Shown piece after piece: positions 51,014 to 60,412 of a stretch of 64,000 bases of DNA (position 1 is its first letter; each line of letters opens with the position of its first letter). Made by a program: the position numbers and the translations under genes. The DNA is from Gracilimonas sp040117685 (GTDB lineage: Bacteria > Bacteroidota > Rhodothermia > Balneolales > Balneolaceae). The DNA is taken from NCBI RefSeq assembly GCF_040117685.2, contig NZ_JBEDYP020000014.1, forward strand, positions 124,001 to 188,000. Reading direction: 5' to 3'. Under the pieces are notes generated by a model, which saw only the letters and a program-made list of their open reading frames with translations, did no database searches and was not told the DNA's origin.

Positions 51014-51222
51014 CCCCTCAATTACTTTGGTCGCCGTATCAACTTCCTCTTGTGGGCCTGTGAGTTTAACACGGTCGCCGCGGGTGTTGAATTTGGTTTC
51101 GGGAAAAGCCTTGTCTAAAGCAATGATGTTGTGATCATGTAGTCCAAACAGGGCAACAGGATCGGAACCTTTGATTTCAATGACTTGTTCTGAAAGTGTT
51201 TTCTCGTCTTCTATGGTAGTAT
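51014..51222 (-). other. Open N-terminal extension of phoH without a standard start codon
   Basis: This stretch reads in the phoH frame as IEDEKTLSEQVIEIKGSD, then PVALFGLHDHNIIALDKAFP, then TKFNTRGDRVKLTGPQEEV, which is the family's N-terminal KH-like region. It is open from a TAA just upstream of the ATC at about 51230. No usual start codon occurs in frame before 51013, so initiation may be at ATA or ATT, or a base error hides the start. Confidence 0.6.
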
Positions 51223-51246
51223 AGATTTTTTAGTGAAAGAATTGCC

Positions 51247-51254
51247 CAAAGATA
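51247..51254 (-). promoter_or_regulatory. Possible Bacteroidota-type -7 box for phoH
   Basis: On the minus strand TATCTTTG matches TAnnTTTG exactly and lies about 25 bases before the candidate phoH start. A clear TTG at -33 was not found. Confidence 0.3.
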
Positions 51255-51335
51255 AGGATTTAGCAGAAGAAATGATGCAGGGATGCCTTGGAAGCTAGCT
51301 TTCAGGAAATGATATAAAAGGCGAAACCGGATGGA

Positions 51336-52004
51336 TTATCCCAGTTTCTCCGTAAGCTCCTCAAAACGGGCGGTGATATCTTCAGCACTGAATACACTGC
51401 TTCCCGCTACCAGGATGTCTGCTCCGGCCTCAGCTACTTTTTTGGCGTTCTTGAGATTCACACCACCATCAACCTGTATTAGGAATCCAAGCTCTTGTTC
51501 TTCACGGATCTCAGCCAGTTTTTGGAGTTTATCATAACTGCTTTCAATAAAACTCTGTCCGCCAAAGCCTGGATTCACACTCATGATTAAAACCAGATCT
51601 ACATCATTCAGAACCGGCTTAATATTGTGGAGTGAAGTGGCTGGGTTTACAACAACACCTGACATAATCCCATACTTTTTAATATTCTGTAGAGTTCGGT
51701 GGAGGTGAGGACAGGTTTCAAAGTGAACGGAGATTAAGTCAGCTCCGGCCTGAACGAATGCCTCCACATAATCATCCGGGTTTTCGATCATCAGGTGTAC
51801 ATCGATGAATGCCTGGGGAGCAGCCGATTTTGCAGCCTTCACAACACCGGGTCCATAACTGATGTTGGGCACGAAATGCCCGTCCATGATATCACAATGA
51901 ATCCAGCTTGCCCCTCCTTTAACCGCATCATCGATATCTTGCCCAAGGCGTGTGAAGTTAGCCGCTAAAATGGATGGTGCAATCAGGGGAAGTTCAAAAT
52001 TCAT
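51336..52004 (-). CDS. rpe: Ribulose-phosphate 3-epimerase
   Basis: The 222-residue TIM-barrel enzyme has LPLIAPSILAANFTRLGQDI at the start (catalytic Ser region), WIHCDIMDGHFVPNISYG with metal-binding His and catalytic Asp, DVHLMIENP, VLIMSVNPGFGGQ, and the second catalytic Asp in IQVDGGVN. It interconverts ribulose 5-phosphate and xylulose 5-phosphate in the pentose phosphate pathway. Its ATG overlaps the stop of the PASTA gene (ATGA), so the two are translated together. Confidence 0.96.
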   Translation of the reverse strand: MNFELPLIAPSILAANFTRLGQDIDDAVKGGASWIHCDIMDGHFVPNISYGPGVVKAAKSAAPQAFIDVHLMIENPDDYVEAFVQAGADLISVHFETCPHLHRTLQNIKKYGIMSGVVVNPATSLHNIKPVLNDVDLVLIMSVNPGFGGQSFIESSYDKLQKLAEIREEQELGFLIQVDGGVNLKNAKKVAEAGADILVAGSSVFSAEDITARFEELTEKLG

Positions 52005-52861
52005 TGATCAGGGTTGTTATTGGGTTGGTTCTGTTGATTGTTGAGGGAATCAGGGTTAGCACCTGAATTATTATCGGTAGAATCTATGATCACAGCTCCG
52101 CCTTCGCTCTGTTCGATAACTTCAAAACGTTCGGAGATGACCAATGTCAGGCTTTCTCCTTCGCGGAGTTCTTCTGCTTTGGGGGAAAAGTCGAGCACGG
52201 TATTGGGTACAATATCTTTTGTTGGGCGGAACTGAACTTCGCCTACTCTGAATCCCGCTTCGCGTAATTTAAGCTGGGCTTCAGGAAGCCTGAGCCCAAT
52301 TATTTCCGGAACAGTGATAATTCGGCTGCCAAATCCATCGCCAACAACAAGGTCTATTACGGTGCCTTTTTCAACGGTGGTTCCTCCGGAAACAGACTGC
52401 CGGATGATGGTTTTAAAACGGGACGATTCATAGCTTCGGCTGCCAACTTCAAGCCCATAATTCTGAAGCTGTATTTCTGCATTTCGAAGGGAAAGATCTA
52501 CGACATTGGGGACCACTACCTGTGGTTTAACCTCATTGTTTACCGTGAGATAGATTTTCCGATTCGGCTTCACGATGTTATCGGCGCCCGGGCTTTGGTC
52601 AATCACGTAATTCGCCGGATAGGCTGAATTGGCCCGGCGGTCTGCAACTTCAAAGCGCAAACCGTAATCGGTAAGCAGTGCTTCAGCCTCTTCTAAAGAA
52701 ATTCGGGTTACATCGGGTACCGTTACCCCTTCATTATAATTGGTGTAGTAGGGCATAATGAAGTTATCAGCCACATATAGAAAAGCTGCACCGAATAGCA
52801 TCAGGGAAAAGGTGCCGATATAAAAATACTTGTTAGTCAGAATCTGCTTGAGCATGTGCAT
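52001..52861 (-). CDS. Membrane-anchored protein with three PASTA domains and no kinase
   Basis: The 286-residue protein has an N-terminal transmembrane segment (about 12-32), then three PASTA domains of about 65-70 residues (VTVPDVTRISLEEAEALL, VVVPNVVDLSLRNAEIQL, ITVPEIIGLRLPEAQLKL). A low-complexity Asn/Gln/Pro tail (about 255-286) ends it. PASTA domains bind peptidoglycan-like fragments and are usually attached to Ser/Thr kinases or PBPs; here they stand alone outside the cytoplasm. Its stop overlaps the start of rpe. The link between the two is probably only co-expression. Confidence 0.9.
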   Translation of the reverse strand: MHMLKQILTNKYFYIGTFSLMLFGAAFLYVADNFIMPYYTNYNEGVTVPDVTRISLEEAEALLTDYGLRFEVADRRANSAYPANYVIDQSPGADNIVKPNRKIYLTVNNEVKPQVVVPNVVDLSLRNAEIQLQNYGLEVGSRSYESSRFKTIIRQSVSGGTTVEKGTVIDLVVGDGFGSRIITVPEIIGLRLPEAQLKLREAGFRVGEVQFRPTKDIVPNTVLDFSPKAEELREGESLTLVISERFEVIEQSEGGAVIIDSTDNNSGANPDSLNNQQNQPNNNPDQ

Positions 52862-52884
52862 AAAATACAGGAACTATTAACGTG

Positions 52885-53856
52885 TTAAAAGTGCCAGGTT
52901 ACAGAAAATTGCTCCATCTTCATCAGGTTAGTATTCGTCTGAATACGGCTGTTTTTAAGCTGAACCGTGAATAATGCATCGAAGGCGGAGACTACATGGT
53001 TTACTACCAACAGCTTGAGGATGTTCCCGGCAGCGCGGTAGTTGTCATTGAATTCCTGAGCCCGATCCCGACCCTGATAGAATAGGGTAAACGGCTCATC
53101 CCTGCCATTCCACATGTATCGGTACATATCCGGGCTTTGATTATTGGCAGTAGTAACTTGCCCGTACCAATCCTGCCATCCCGGCTGATATTGATAGTAT
53201 TTGCTGATCAGCTCGTAATATTGCTGAGAGCCGTAATCGGGTAAAAGGTGCGAAAACTCACTTCCATACCGGTTCTCGAAAACAAAGGGTGTTTCTTTCT
53301 CCACCTGATGAAGCAGATTGATGTTCACCTTCGACCAGTCTTTAGTTGTATTGCTGAAGTCCGGATTCTTACCTGCAATATGGGATTGAAGATCTTGCCA
53401 GCCGTTATCCAGGTTGTTTTGCATGGAGTAATTCACCAGCCACTCAGCATATGCCAACACACTCCAGTTTTGATGGGTAAACTCTTCGTAGGCTTTTTCC
53501 TGCCGGCGGGCTGTTGCATTTCGGTCGAGATGATAAATAATACCCACGGCCTCAACCGCAAAGTAAATTCCGGCCCGTACCCACTTCCCATTTGCTGCCT
53601 GACCTGAACCGGGAATAATTGCAGATGCTGCAAATGCGACAATTGGCTTGGTTCGTGGAAGTTCTAAAAGAGAGGACCTGTCATTTCGGTAGGCCGATTG
53701 GTAAGAGAAATCGGAAAGCGTAATATCGCCGGTATCAGTTAACTCTGCTGATGGAGTTTTCTTGAATATCTCATTACTGAAACTGCTCAGCGTCTGGGCA
53801 TTAGTTGCGGTTGAAGCCAGAAAAAGTAAAATCAGTAAGCAGATGACCTTTTTCAT
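52885..53856 (-). CDS. DUF5683-like exported protein
   Basis: The 323-residue protein has a signal peptide (residues 1-20, ending TNA) and a central AFAASAIIPGSGQAANGKWVRAGIYFAVEAVGIIYHL, the PGxGQ...G...KA motif of DUF5683, usually with a pair of membrane helices. The middle is rich in Tyr, Gln and Trp. It ends in strand-like TNLMKMEQFSVTWHF with terminal Phe. Its start overlaps the stop of the 1121-residue gene by four bases, so it is the last gene of the porU operon. Function is unknown. Confidence 0.75.
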   Translation of the reverse strand: MKKVICLLILLFLASTATNAQTLSSFSNEIFKKTPSAELTDTGDITLSDFSYQSAYRNDRSSLLELPRTKPIVAFAASAIIPGSGQAANGKWVRAGIYFAVEAVGIIYHLDRNATARRQEKAYEEFTHQNWSVLAYAEWLVNYSMQNNLDNGWQDLQSHIAGKNPDFSNTTKDWSKVNINLLHQVEKETPFVFENRYGSEFSHLLPDYGSQQYYELISKYYQYQPGWQDWYGQVTTANNQSPDMYRYMWNGRDEPFTLFYQGRDRAQEFNDNYRAAGNILKLLVVNHVVSAFDALFTVQLKNSRIQTNTNLMKMEQFSVTWHF

Positions 53857-56800
53857 AACAGTTCAAAATCAAAGGTTATACCGAAGTGAATAAGTAATTC
53901 ACGGCCATAGGTAACTTGGTTACTCTGTGAGTTGGTTATAAAATCTTCGGGCAGGGTTAAGGTGAACTCATTGAAACCATACGCACCGCTCACAAAAAAC
54001 TTCAGAGGGAATAAATAGTATCCGTTTAAAGCTAAGCGAAGTTCTGCTCCTACACCGGATTTTAGGTTATTGCCCGTGTCGTACGGACTACGCCATCCAT
54101 TACCGGTTTCAAAGAAGAAACGGGCAAAAACTTTATCCAGTGTGTATGGACCTACTTGTTTGTTAATATCCCTGAAAATGGGAGCAAACCAGGACACGCT
54201 GGCAAAACCGGTAGTACTACCGCCCAGTGCAAAATAGGGATAACTTCTCAGTCCCAGGAATCCACCCACATAATCGGCATAAAAAGAATCCCCCGGGTTA
54301 TTGAAATAATGGAAGCCTCTCACACGCGCCTGAAAAGCCTGATCGCCAAATGTCTTGAATCCGTACCGCATATGGATTTCGGTAGAATGGTTTTCGGATT
54401 TTTTGAAAACGGGAGAGAGAGAGCCGTCATCAATTTCATATTCTTCCAGCAACTTGGAGGGCTGGTATTGATAACGGGCATATCCTTTTAAACCAAGCGG
54501 AGCGATATCGGCATCGTTGGAGTAGGTGTAGTAATCGAAGGTATAGGAAGCGGATAAGGTGGTTCCCCTGAAATACTGCGAGGAAGACCCGCTGATCTGA
54601 GCTTTGAGTTCGCGGGAATAGAAATCATCGGTTGAGACACGGTAAGGGCTATAGGCAATGCCAAGTTCCAGCATACTTCTTCGGCTCAGTTTGCTCCTGA
54701 AATAGAGGCCGGCTTCCCAGATGTCATAGGCAATATCCACGGAAACCGTATCAGGTTGGCCGCAGGAAGTACATCTGAATTCTTCAATAGACAAACCATC
54801 AGATACGTTGCGTCGCAGATTGTAAATTTCCAGAGCAACGGTTGGAGACCAGCTTCGTTCAATGAAAGGAAGTCCGCGGTGTTCAGCGATAAGAAAGGCA
54901 TCACGGTCTAAGCCAAAAAGCCGGTCCGGGCGGAAAAATCCCCCGATGCTTTCTGCCGGTTGAGAGGCTACTCCTACCATCAACCCACCAAATAAACTTA
55001 ACTTGTCAATTACATCCCGGGAAGAGAAATAAACCCCCGGCTTGGCATCACGAAGAAGGTTTTCACCAAACTGCCCGATTTTCCCATTTTTAATGAGCGT
55101 ACCGTTATTGCCGTTTATTTGGGAGTAATTATCGAACCGAAGTACCGGGAAGAAGCTAAATCCGGAATAGGTGTCTTCGTATTCGCGGTAGGTTCTTTCA
55201 GTGTTATCGTCAATGGTGGACAAATCAAACCGGTAACTGCCGGTGTCGGCAATGGCTTCTGCCTGTTCATCAAAGGGGCGGATATCGGTGTCATCAAAAT
55301 CATTTAGCTTATTGATGTACTCAAAATCAGCACCGGGCTCCATAATTTCGTCGGGGAAAGGAGGTGTGTAATAACCAAACCGAGGCTGAGCCAATAACCT
55401 GTTTTCCGGAGATGACTTAATCTTATACCCGTCCACATGATATTCGGAAAAGTAAAGGGTGCCATCCTCTCCGATAAATGGCATAAATGCCCCGCCCAGT
55501 ACACTTGTAAGCTGTTGCGATTCTCCACTGCTCAGCGGAACACGAAAGATATTAAAGATGCCTTCAGGGTTGGCCGAGTAGTACAGGTAATTACCATCCG
55601 CCCCGATATGAGGATCCCGGTAATCGATATATTTATCCGATAGGTAGGGAAGAACCACACCCGATTCAACATCCAGTATAAAGATATTCCGGTTTCCGTT
55701 AACCGCTTTTGCAAAGTAAATTTTAGAATCGGTTGGTCCCCATTCCGGAGTGTAAACCGTTTCTCCGCTTTTGTAGTTAGTTAGTTGTGTAACAGAATCC
55801 GGGTGTTCGGGGTGAAGCAGTACAAGGTTTTGTGTGCCTTGTGAATACTGAACGGCTACAATCTTGTTGTTATCCTTATTCCATGCAGGCGACTCGATGC
55901 GTGCACTGTTTGTCAGGCGTTTGTTTTCATCCGACTCAATATCATAAATGAAAATATCGCGGTAGTGTTCTCCATACTTGTTCTTTTTGTTGATGGCGTA
56001 AGCAATTTGTTTGCCATCGGGAGAAAAGGAAAATGAAGATTCGAGAAAGGATAGTACCGGCTCCAGAGAACTGACGTGATTTTTATGTTGATGGGTATCA
56101 AGGTCATCAATCACAGCGACTTTTTTGTTTTCACCGTTTACGTCTTTCAGATATAAAGAGAGCAAGCCATAATCTACCCCTTTATTTGAAAGGTATGCCA
56201 GTTTGGTGCCATCGGGAGATTGCTGAGGGTAGAAATTGAAGAAACCGGACTTCTCAACGGTATCACTGATGGTAGGGATGATTCCTTCCGTTGCGTTAGC
56301 ATAAAACTCTTTCCGTTCCTCAATCCAGTCATTGAATACCTTATTCCCCGGGAGTCCGGTAGCTATTTCAATAGCTTCCTCAACCTTATATACTCCTTTC
56401 TCGCCAAGGGCAGAGGTGATTTCTCTCAAAACCTCATCGCCAAACCGGTTGGCCAGGTAAATGACAAATGCATACCCCTGATTATACACCGTTTCACGTT
56501 CAAGGCTGGTTTTGGATGAGAAGGTTCCCATTTGCTGAAGTGAAAAATAGGTGTCGGTAAGGATGCGTGTTCGCAAAATCATATCCCGGTGGCTGTCCCA
56601 GGTTTCGTATAAAAGCCCGGCCGTTTGATATTGAGCCGTACCCTCAGCCAGCCAGGCGGGAATATTTACCGTGGCAAAAGGCATGGTTATAATGCCATTG
56701 GGAAATCCATAGAGTACATCAGGGCGGCGTACATCCTCGTACGAAAGCCACTGCAGATAAAAAGCAGGAATTTTGCGGCTTCGCTTCATTCCCTTCTGAA

Positions 56801-57218
56801 TTTGAATAATATGAGTGTATTCGTGAGTTATCACATTTCGCAGCCAGTTGTGAGTGCCACGCAGAGGGGTGTTTAAAGCAGGAAGCCAGATATCAATTTT
56901 ATTATCGAAGAAATAAGCAGCACCGTTAGAGTAGTCTTCCCGGTCTTTGAGAACGATACTCACTTTTTCATCCGGGGTGTATTGATATAGGCCGGTAATA
57001 GGCGGGTGGATTTCTTCTGCTATACGTGAAACCACCTGGGCCGATCGGCTGTTCCCCTCCTGAAAATGTATCAAAAAGTGCTCACTTTCGATGGTGTACC
57101 ACTCCAGATGATTCATAGGGTAATCGTAGAAACGCACATCTGTTTGGGCCTGAGATAAAAATGGAGTCAACCCCAAAAACAGGAAGAAAACCGAAATTAG
57201 CTTAAATTTTCTCATCAA
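53853..57218 (-). CDS. HExxH-TolB propeller-outer membrane barrel fusion
   Basis: The 1121-residue protein has a signal peptide (to about 24), then a peptidase-like domain (about 30-330) with THEYTH (H132, E133, H136) and E192 in WLAEGTAQY, a gluzincin-like zinc set. Next comes a TolB/WD40-like propeller (about 330-640, with SPDGTKLAYLSN, SPDGKQIAYAINKK and GADGNYLYYSAN), and a C-terminal region (about 680-1121) of amphipathic strands ending in FGITFDFELL, like a BamA/surface-antigen barrel. It would expose the peptidase and propeller outside or inside the outer membrane. It overlaps neighbours on both sides by four bases within the porU operon. Confidence 0.85.
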   Translation of the reverse strand: MMRKFKLISVFFLFLGLTPFLSQAQTDVRFYDYPMNHLEWYTIESEHFLIHFQEGNSRSAQVVSRIAEEIHPPITGLYQYTPDEKVSIVLKDREDYSNGAAYFFDNKIDIWLPALNTPLRGTHNWLRNVITHEYTHIIQIQKGMKRSRKIPAFYLQWLSYEDVRRPDVLYGFPNGIITMPFATVNIPAWLAEGTAQYQTAGLLYETWDSHRDMILRTRILTDTYFSLQQMGTFSSKTSLERETVYNQGYAFVIYLANRFGDEVLREITSALGEKGVYKVEEAIEIATGLPGNKVFNDWIEERKEFYANATEGIIPTISDTVEKSGFFNFYPQQSPDGTKLAYLSNKGVDYGLLSLYLKDVNGENKKVAVIDDLDTHQHKNHVSSLEPVLSFLESSFSFSPDGKQIAYAINKKNKYGEHYRDIFIYDIESDENKRLTNSARIESPAWNKDNNKIVAVQYSQGTQNLVLLHPEHPDSVTQLTNYKSGETVYTPEWGPTDSKIYFAKAVNGNRNIFILDVESGVVLPYLSDKYIDYRDPHIGADGNYLYYSANPEGIFNIFRVPLSSGESQQLTSVLGGAFMPFIGEDGTLYFSEYHVDGYKIKSSPENRLLAQPRFGYYTPPFPDEIMEPGADFEYINKLNDFDDTDIRPFDEQAEAIADTGSYRFDLSTIDDNTERTYREYEDTYSGFSFFPVLRFDNYSQINGNNGTLIKNGKIGQFGENLLRDAKPGVYFSSRDVIDKLSLFGGLMVGVASQPAESIGGFFRPDRLFGLDRDAFLIAEHRGLPFIERSWSPTVALEIYNLRRNVSDGLSIEEFRCTSCGQPDTVSVDIAYDIWEAGLYFRSKLSRRSMLELGIAYSPYRVSTDDFYSRELKAQISGSSSQYFRGTTLSASYTFDYYTYSNDADIAPLGLKGYARYQYQPSKLLEEYEIDDGSLSPVFKKSENHSTEIHMRYGFKTFGDQAFQARVRGFHYFNNPGDSFYADYVGGFLGLRSYPYFALGGSTTGFASVSWFAPIFRDINKQVGPYTLDKVFARFFFETGNGWRSPYDTGNNLKSGVGAELRLALNGYYLFPLKFFVSGAYGFNEFTLTLPEDFITNSQSNQVTYGRELLIHFGITFDFELL

Positions 57219-60200
57219 TGTACCACTCCGATTTTAATGAGTTTGGTTTCAGTTTTTCCATCTACGGTAGCTTTAATGCGGGCAACATATCCGCCGCTTC
57301 CCCAGTCTCCGGTTTGAACCTGTACTTCCTGGGGAAATCCGCCGGGTGAAGTGAGGGATTGTTCAAAAATGATGCGTCCGCTCATCGTAATTACCGTAAT
57401 CTGAACGTTCCCACCGGGTTCTGCAAGCTCAAAACGTATGTTGGTATGTTCTGTTGCCGGATTTGGCCAGTTGTACGTTTCAGTTTCATTCAGAACTCCA
57501 AAACCAGAAGGAGATTCATTTCCGGAAGTTTGAACCCGGGCAGAAACCTTATTAAACGGAGCCTTTCCATAACGGGTAGGCCATCTTGTATTCGATACCC
57601 GGGTTAGATTCCATGACTTGACCGTACCATCATGACTGACCGCATATAAATTTTGGTTGTAGATAATCGGGTGAATAGGTTGAGTTCCGGGTGCTATGGC
57701 TTTGCCTGCATAGAGTGGGAATCCATCAATAAGTAGCCCCTGTTCATCGTAGGCAAAAATGTTTTGAGATAAACTATCCTGTCCAACAACCAATGTTGCA
57801 TATTCCGAGCCCGATGCAAATAAATTGGTATAAAGGGGAGTACCGATAAATTGAACGCCCTCTGGTGCATCAACAGGATAATAGTCTTTAGTTGTACCAA
57901 AGCGATTCTGGGCAATTAGCTGATTGTTGGTTCTATCTACCCGAAGAATAGTAGCATCGTCCAGTATAGCTGGCCATTCAGCTGCAGCTTCTTCAAAAAC
58001 CGGCAGTTCGGTCTGATCTGATTCGGGATCCACCAATACAAACCGGTTATCTTCAAAAACATAAAATATCACTCTGTTGTCCAGCTGAATTGAACCTGTA
58101 TAAAGTCGGTTTTCATCTGATGCGGGAGTAAAAGCATATCCATTCAGTGATGAGAATGAAACACCTGAATTGTATGCTTCGGCGAATTCACCGTTAATAA
58201 TTTCGGATCGCTGAAATGGGGGAATACCTTCTGAAGTTGGATTGCCATTGTCAGCTGTCAAACCGGCATCGGTGAAATCAGCTAAGATGGTTTCACCGGT
58301 TTGAGAGCTCAGGAAGCCACGGTTATTTGGTAGTGTTGCCGTCCAGCTGGTGTCAAACCCCTGGGTGTTTGTATTCCATGAAATGGAGGCTACATCAATT
58401 TGATTAGAAGCCGACACAGGTTTTTCAGCCAGTACTAATTCATTCCCAATAAAAGGTTGCTGAACAGTGGCATCAGAAAGTTGAAACTGCATGTTCGCAG
58501 GATCAGAAATAGAAAGAGCCGTTACCGATTGTTGAGAAGGAACAATCAAAAAAGTGTCAGTCGCGGTTTCATAAACAGACAAGGAAAGCGGGAAGTAGTT
58601 GTAATAAGAATCATCGCCTGTGTAATAGCTTTGGGAGGAATCCAGCTGTACGGTAAAGTCGGAGGTATATAAGTCGGAATAAGGTTCATCCGCTCTTATT
58701 TTAAAAGAAGCTGTAGGCAAATTGTCAGAGAAATCGTACAGCTCAAAAAAGGAGGGAGCTCCTGAATTACTGTTGTTATCGGGGCGGGTATCCGGGCCAA
58801 ACCGGTTTTGATAAAAGCTTATCTGTTGCCCTGATTGTAAAATCACGCGATAGTCATTACCACTCCACCAATAGTCAAAAGCAGATCCGAAAGCAGCGCT
58901 GTTATCCAGTGCTCCGGGTACGCCCGGTCCGATATCCTGTGCTCCGTCCGCTTCTTCCAAATCAACTCCACGCCGATCAGGATCCGCATTTACACGCTCA
59001 TTTTGAAGCTGCTGGTTGATCATGGCCTCATCAATATGCCAGATTAAAATCCCACCGTTAAGATCCCTGTCGTCAGAAGGGTCGTTCTCGTCATCGCCGA
59101 GGTCCAACCCACCCGGCAGACTGAAATCAAAATTCGATGCATTCACAAAAGTACCCGCTTGAAGCAGGGTATCGAATTCCGACTGCTGAAATACAAAAGC
59201 TTCATCCTGATTGGTAAATGTTTGCTGAACTTCATTTCCATCAGGCTGACGAATGGTAATCGTAATACCTGTTCCATCAGGATCACGGTGCCGGTTTTCA
59301 AGCAGGAAGTATTCTGAACCGGAGAGGTTGTACTTTGCTACGGCATTGGGTTGATCGAGTGAACCTGCCGGTAGCTGAATATCGCCTGTATTGTTCACAT
59401 CAATTTCAAAAGGGGTCTCCCATCCCAAATACATTTTTTCCCAGGCAGAAGGCTCGGGAGGGAGCAATCCATTGTAAGAAAAGAATCCGGCACCGTCCAT
59501 CAGTCCAAATCGACCAATTGCAGGGTCTCCGGTTTCGGTATTAAACAAATCAGGTAAGCCCAGATGACTTCCGATAGATGCACAAAGAAGGCCGTTTATG
59601 GAAAGCGGAAATGCGAATTCATTGTCTTGTATGTCCAAGCCACGCCGGGTTTCGGTTCGGGGTAAGATCATAGAGTTTGTGACACGGAACGACCCGTCAT
59701 TAACAGGAAATCCATCAAAAGATGGATCATTTAAAAGCTCTCCGAGATTTTCTTTGCGAAGGTAAAGAGAGGGGATGTCAAAAGGGGTGATGTCGAGGTT
59801 AGTACCCGTAAGTTCTATATCCCGCCCAACTCCGGCATGAAATATAACGAAAGCGGTTGTTTCCGGATCCAGGCCGGAAGCATCAAAATCAGGGCCGTTC
59901 TCAACTTGTTGCCAGGCATCGCGGGCAAGCTCAGCTACTTTTTCGTTGGTAAAGGTTTCTCCGGTTGGGGAATACTCCTCCATCTTTTTCGGAAGCCGGT
60001 AGAAAGTAGGAAGCACCTGATAGTCGATGGTGAGCTGACCATCAGACGATTGCTCATAATAGTTTTTTGCAAACTCCAGGTGAGCTTCAAAATAACTTCG
60101 GTTGTGCGGAAGCGGATCAATCCGAAAGTCTTCAGCATTAGCCAGATAGGGAAGTCCGTCCATGCCATTGGATCCAAAAATTCCGGTTCCGGAAGTAAGG

Positions 60201-60409
60201 CGGTTACTGTCCGGTTGAAATTCGACCATGATGGCAATCACATTGATTGTTCCCGTAGCATTCAGGTTCTCATTCAATACCGGTTGGGGCTTGGAAATAG
60301 CATGAGAACGCTTAACGGGAGTCTGTTGAGCGTGGGAGTGGCGGTTCCAAAATAGAAAGAGCATGCTAAAAACTAACATGCTCTTCATGAAAAACTTCAA
60401 ATGCTGCAT
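57215..60409 (-). CDS. M6-like metalloprotease homologue with T9SS sorting domain, active site degenerate
   Basis: The 1064-residue exported protein has a signal peptide (about 1-27), an M6/immune inhibitor A-like region (about 50-520), a long beta-rich middle and a C-terminal type A sorting domain (about 980-1064: NWPNPATEHTNIRFELAEPGG through GGYVARIKATVDGKTETKLIKIG). The M6 active-site position reads LLCASIGSHLGLPDLFN (residues 275-290): the HExxH is replaced by S278-I-G-S-H282, so the zinc His and catalytic Glu are missing and it should not be a working peptidase. It overlaps the next gene by four bases and follows porV by three bases. Confidence 0.87.
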   Translation of the reverse strand: MQHLKFFMKSMLVFSMLFLFWNRHSHAQQTPVKRSHAISKPQPVLNENLNATGTINVIAIMVEFQPDSNRLTSGTGIFGSNGMDGLPYLANAEDFRIDPLPHNRSYFEAHLEFAKNYYEQSSDGQLTIDYQVLPTFYRLPKKMEEYSPTGETFTNEKVAELARDAWQQVENGPDFDASGLDPETTAFVIFHAGVGRDIELTGTNLDITPFDIPSLYLRKENLGELLNDPSFDGFPVNDGSFRVTNSMILPRTETRRGLDIQDNEFAFPLSINGLLCASIGSHLGLPDLFNTETGDPAIGRFGLMDGAGFFSYNGLLPPEPSAWEKMYLGWETPFEIDVNNTGDIQLPAGSLDQPNAVAKYNLSGSEYFLLENRHRDPDGTGITITIRQPDGNEVQQTFTNQDEAFVFQQSEFDTLLQAGTFVNASNFDFSLPGGLDLGDDENDPSDDRDLNGGILIWHIDEAMINQQLQNERVNADPDRRGVDLEEADGAQDIGPGVPGALDNSAAFGSAFDYWWSGNDYRVILQSGQQISFYQNRFGPDTRPDNNSNSGAPSFFELYDFSDNLPTASFKIRADEPYSDLYTSDFTVQLDSSQSYYTGDDSYYNYFPLSLSVYETATDTFLIVPSQQSVTALSISDPANMQFQLSDATVQQPFIGNELVLAEKPVSASNQIDVASISWNTNTQGFDTSWTATLPNNRGFLSSQTGETILADFTDAGLTADNGNPTSEGIPPFQRSEIINGEFAEAYNSGVSFSSLNGYAFTPASDENRLYTGSIQLDNRVIFYVFEDNRFVLVDPESDQTELPVFEEAAAEWPAILDDATILRVDRTNNQLIAQNRFGTTKDYYPVDAPEGVQFIGTPLYTNLFASGSEYATLVVGQDSLSQNIFAYDEQGLLIDGFPLYAGKAIAPGTQPIHPIIYNQNLYAVSHDGTVKSWNLTRVSNTRWPTRYGKAPFNKVSARVQTSGNESPSGFGVLNETETYNWPNPATEHTNIRFELAEPGGNVQITVITMSGRIIFEQSLTSPGGFPQEVQVQTGDWGSGGYVARIKATVDGKTETKLIKIGVVH

Positions 60410-60412
60410 GTA

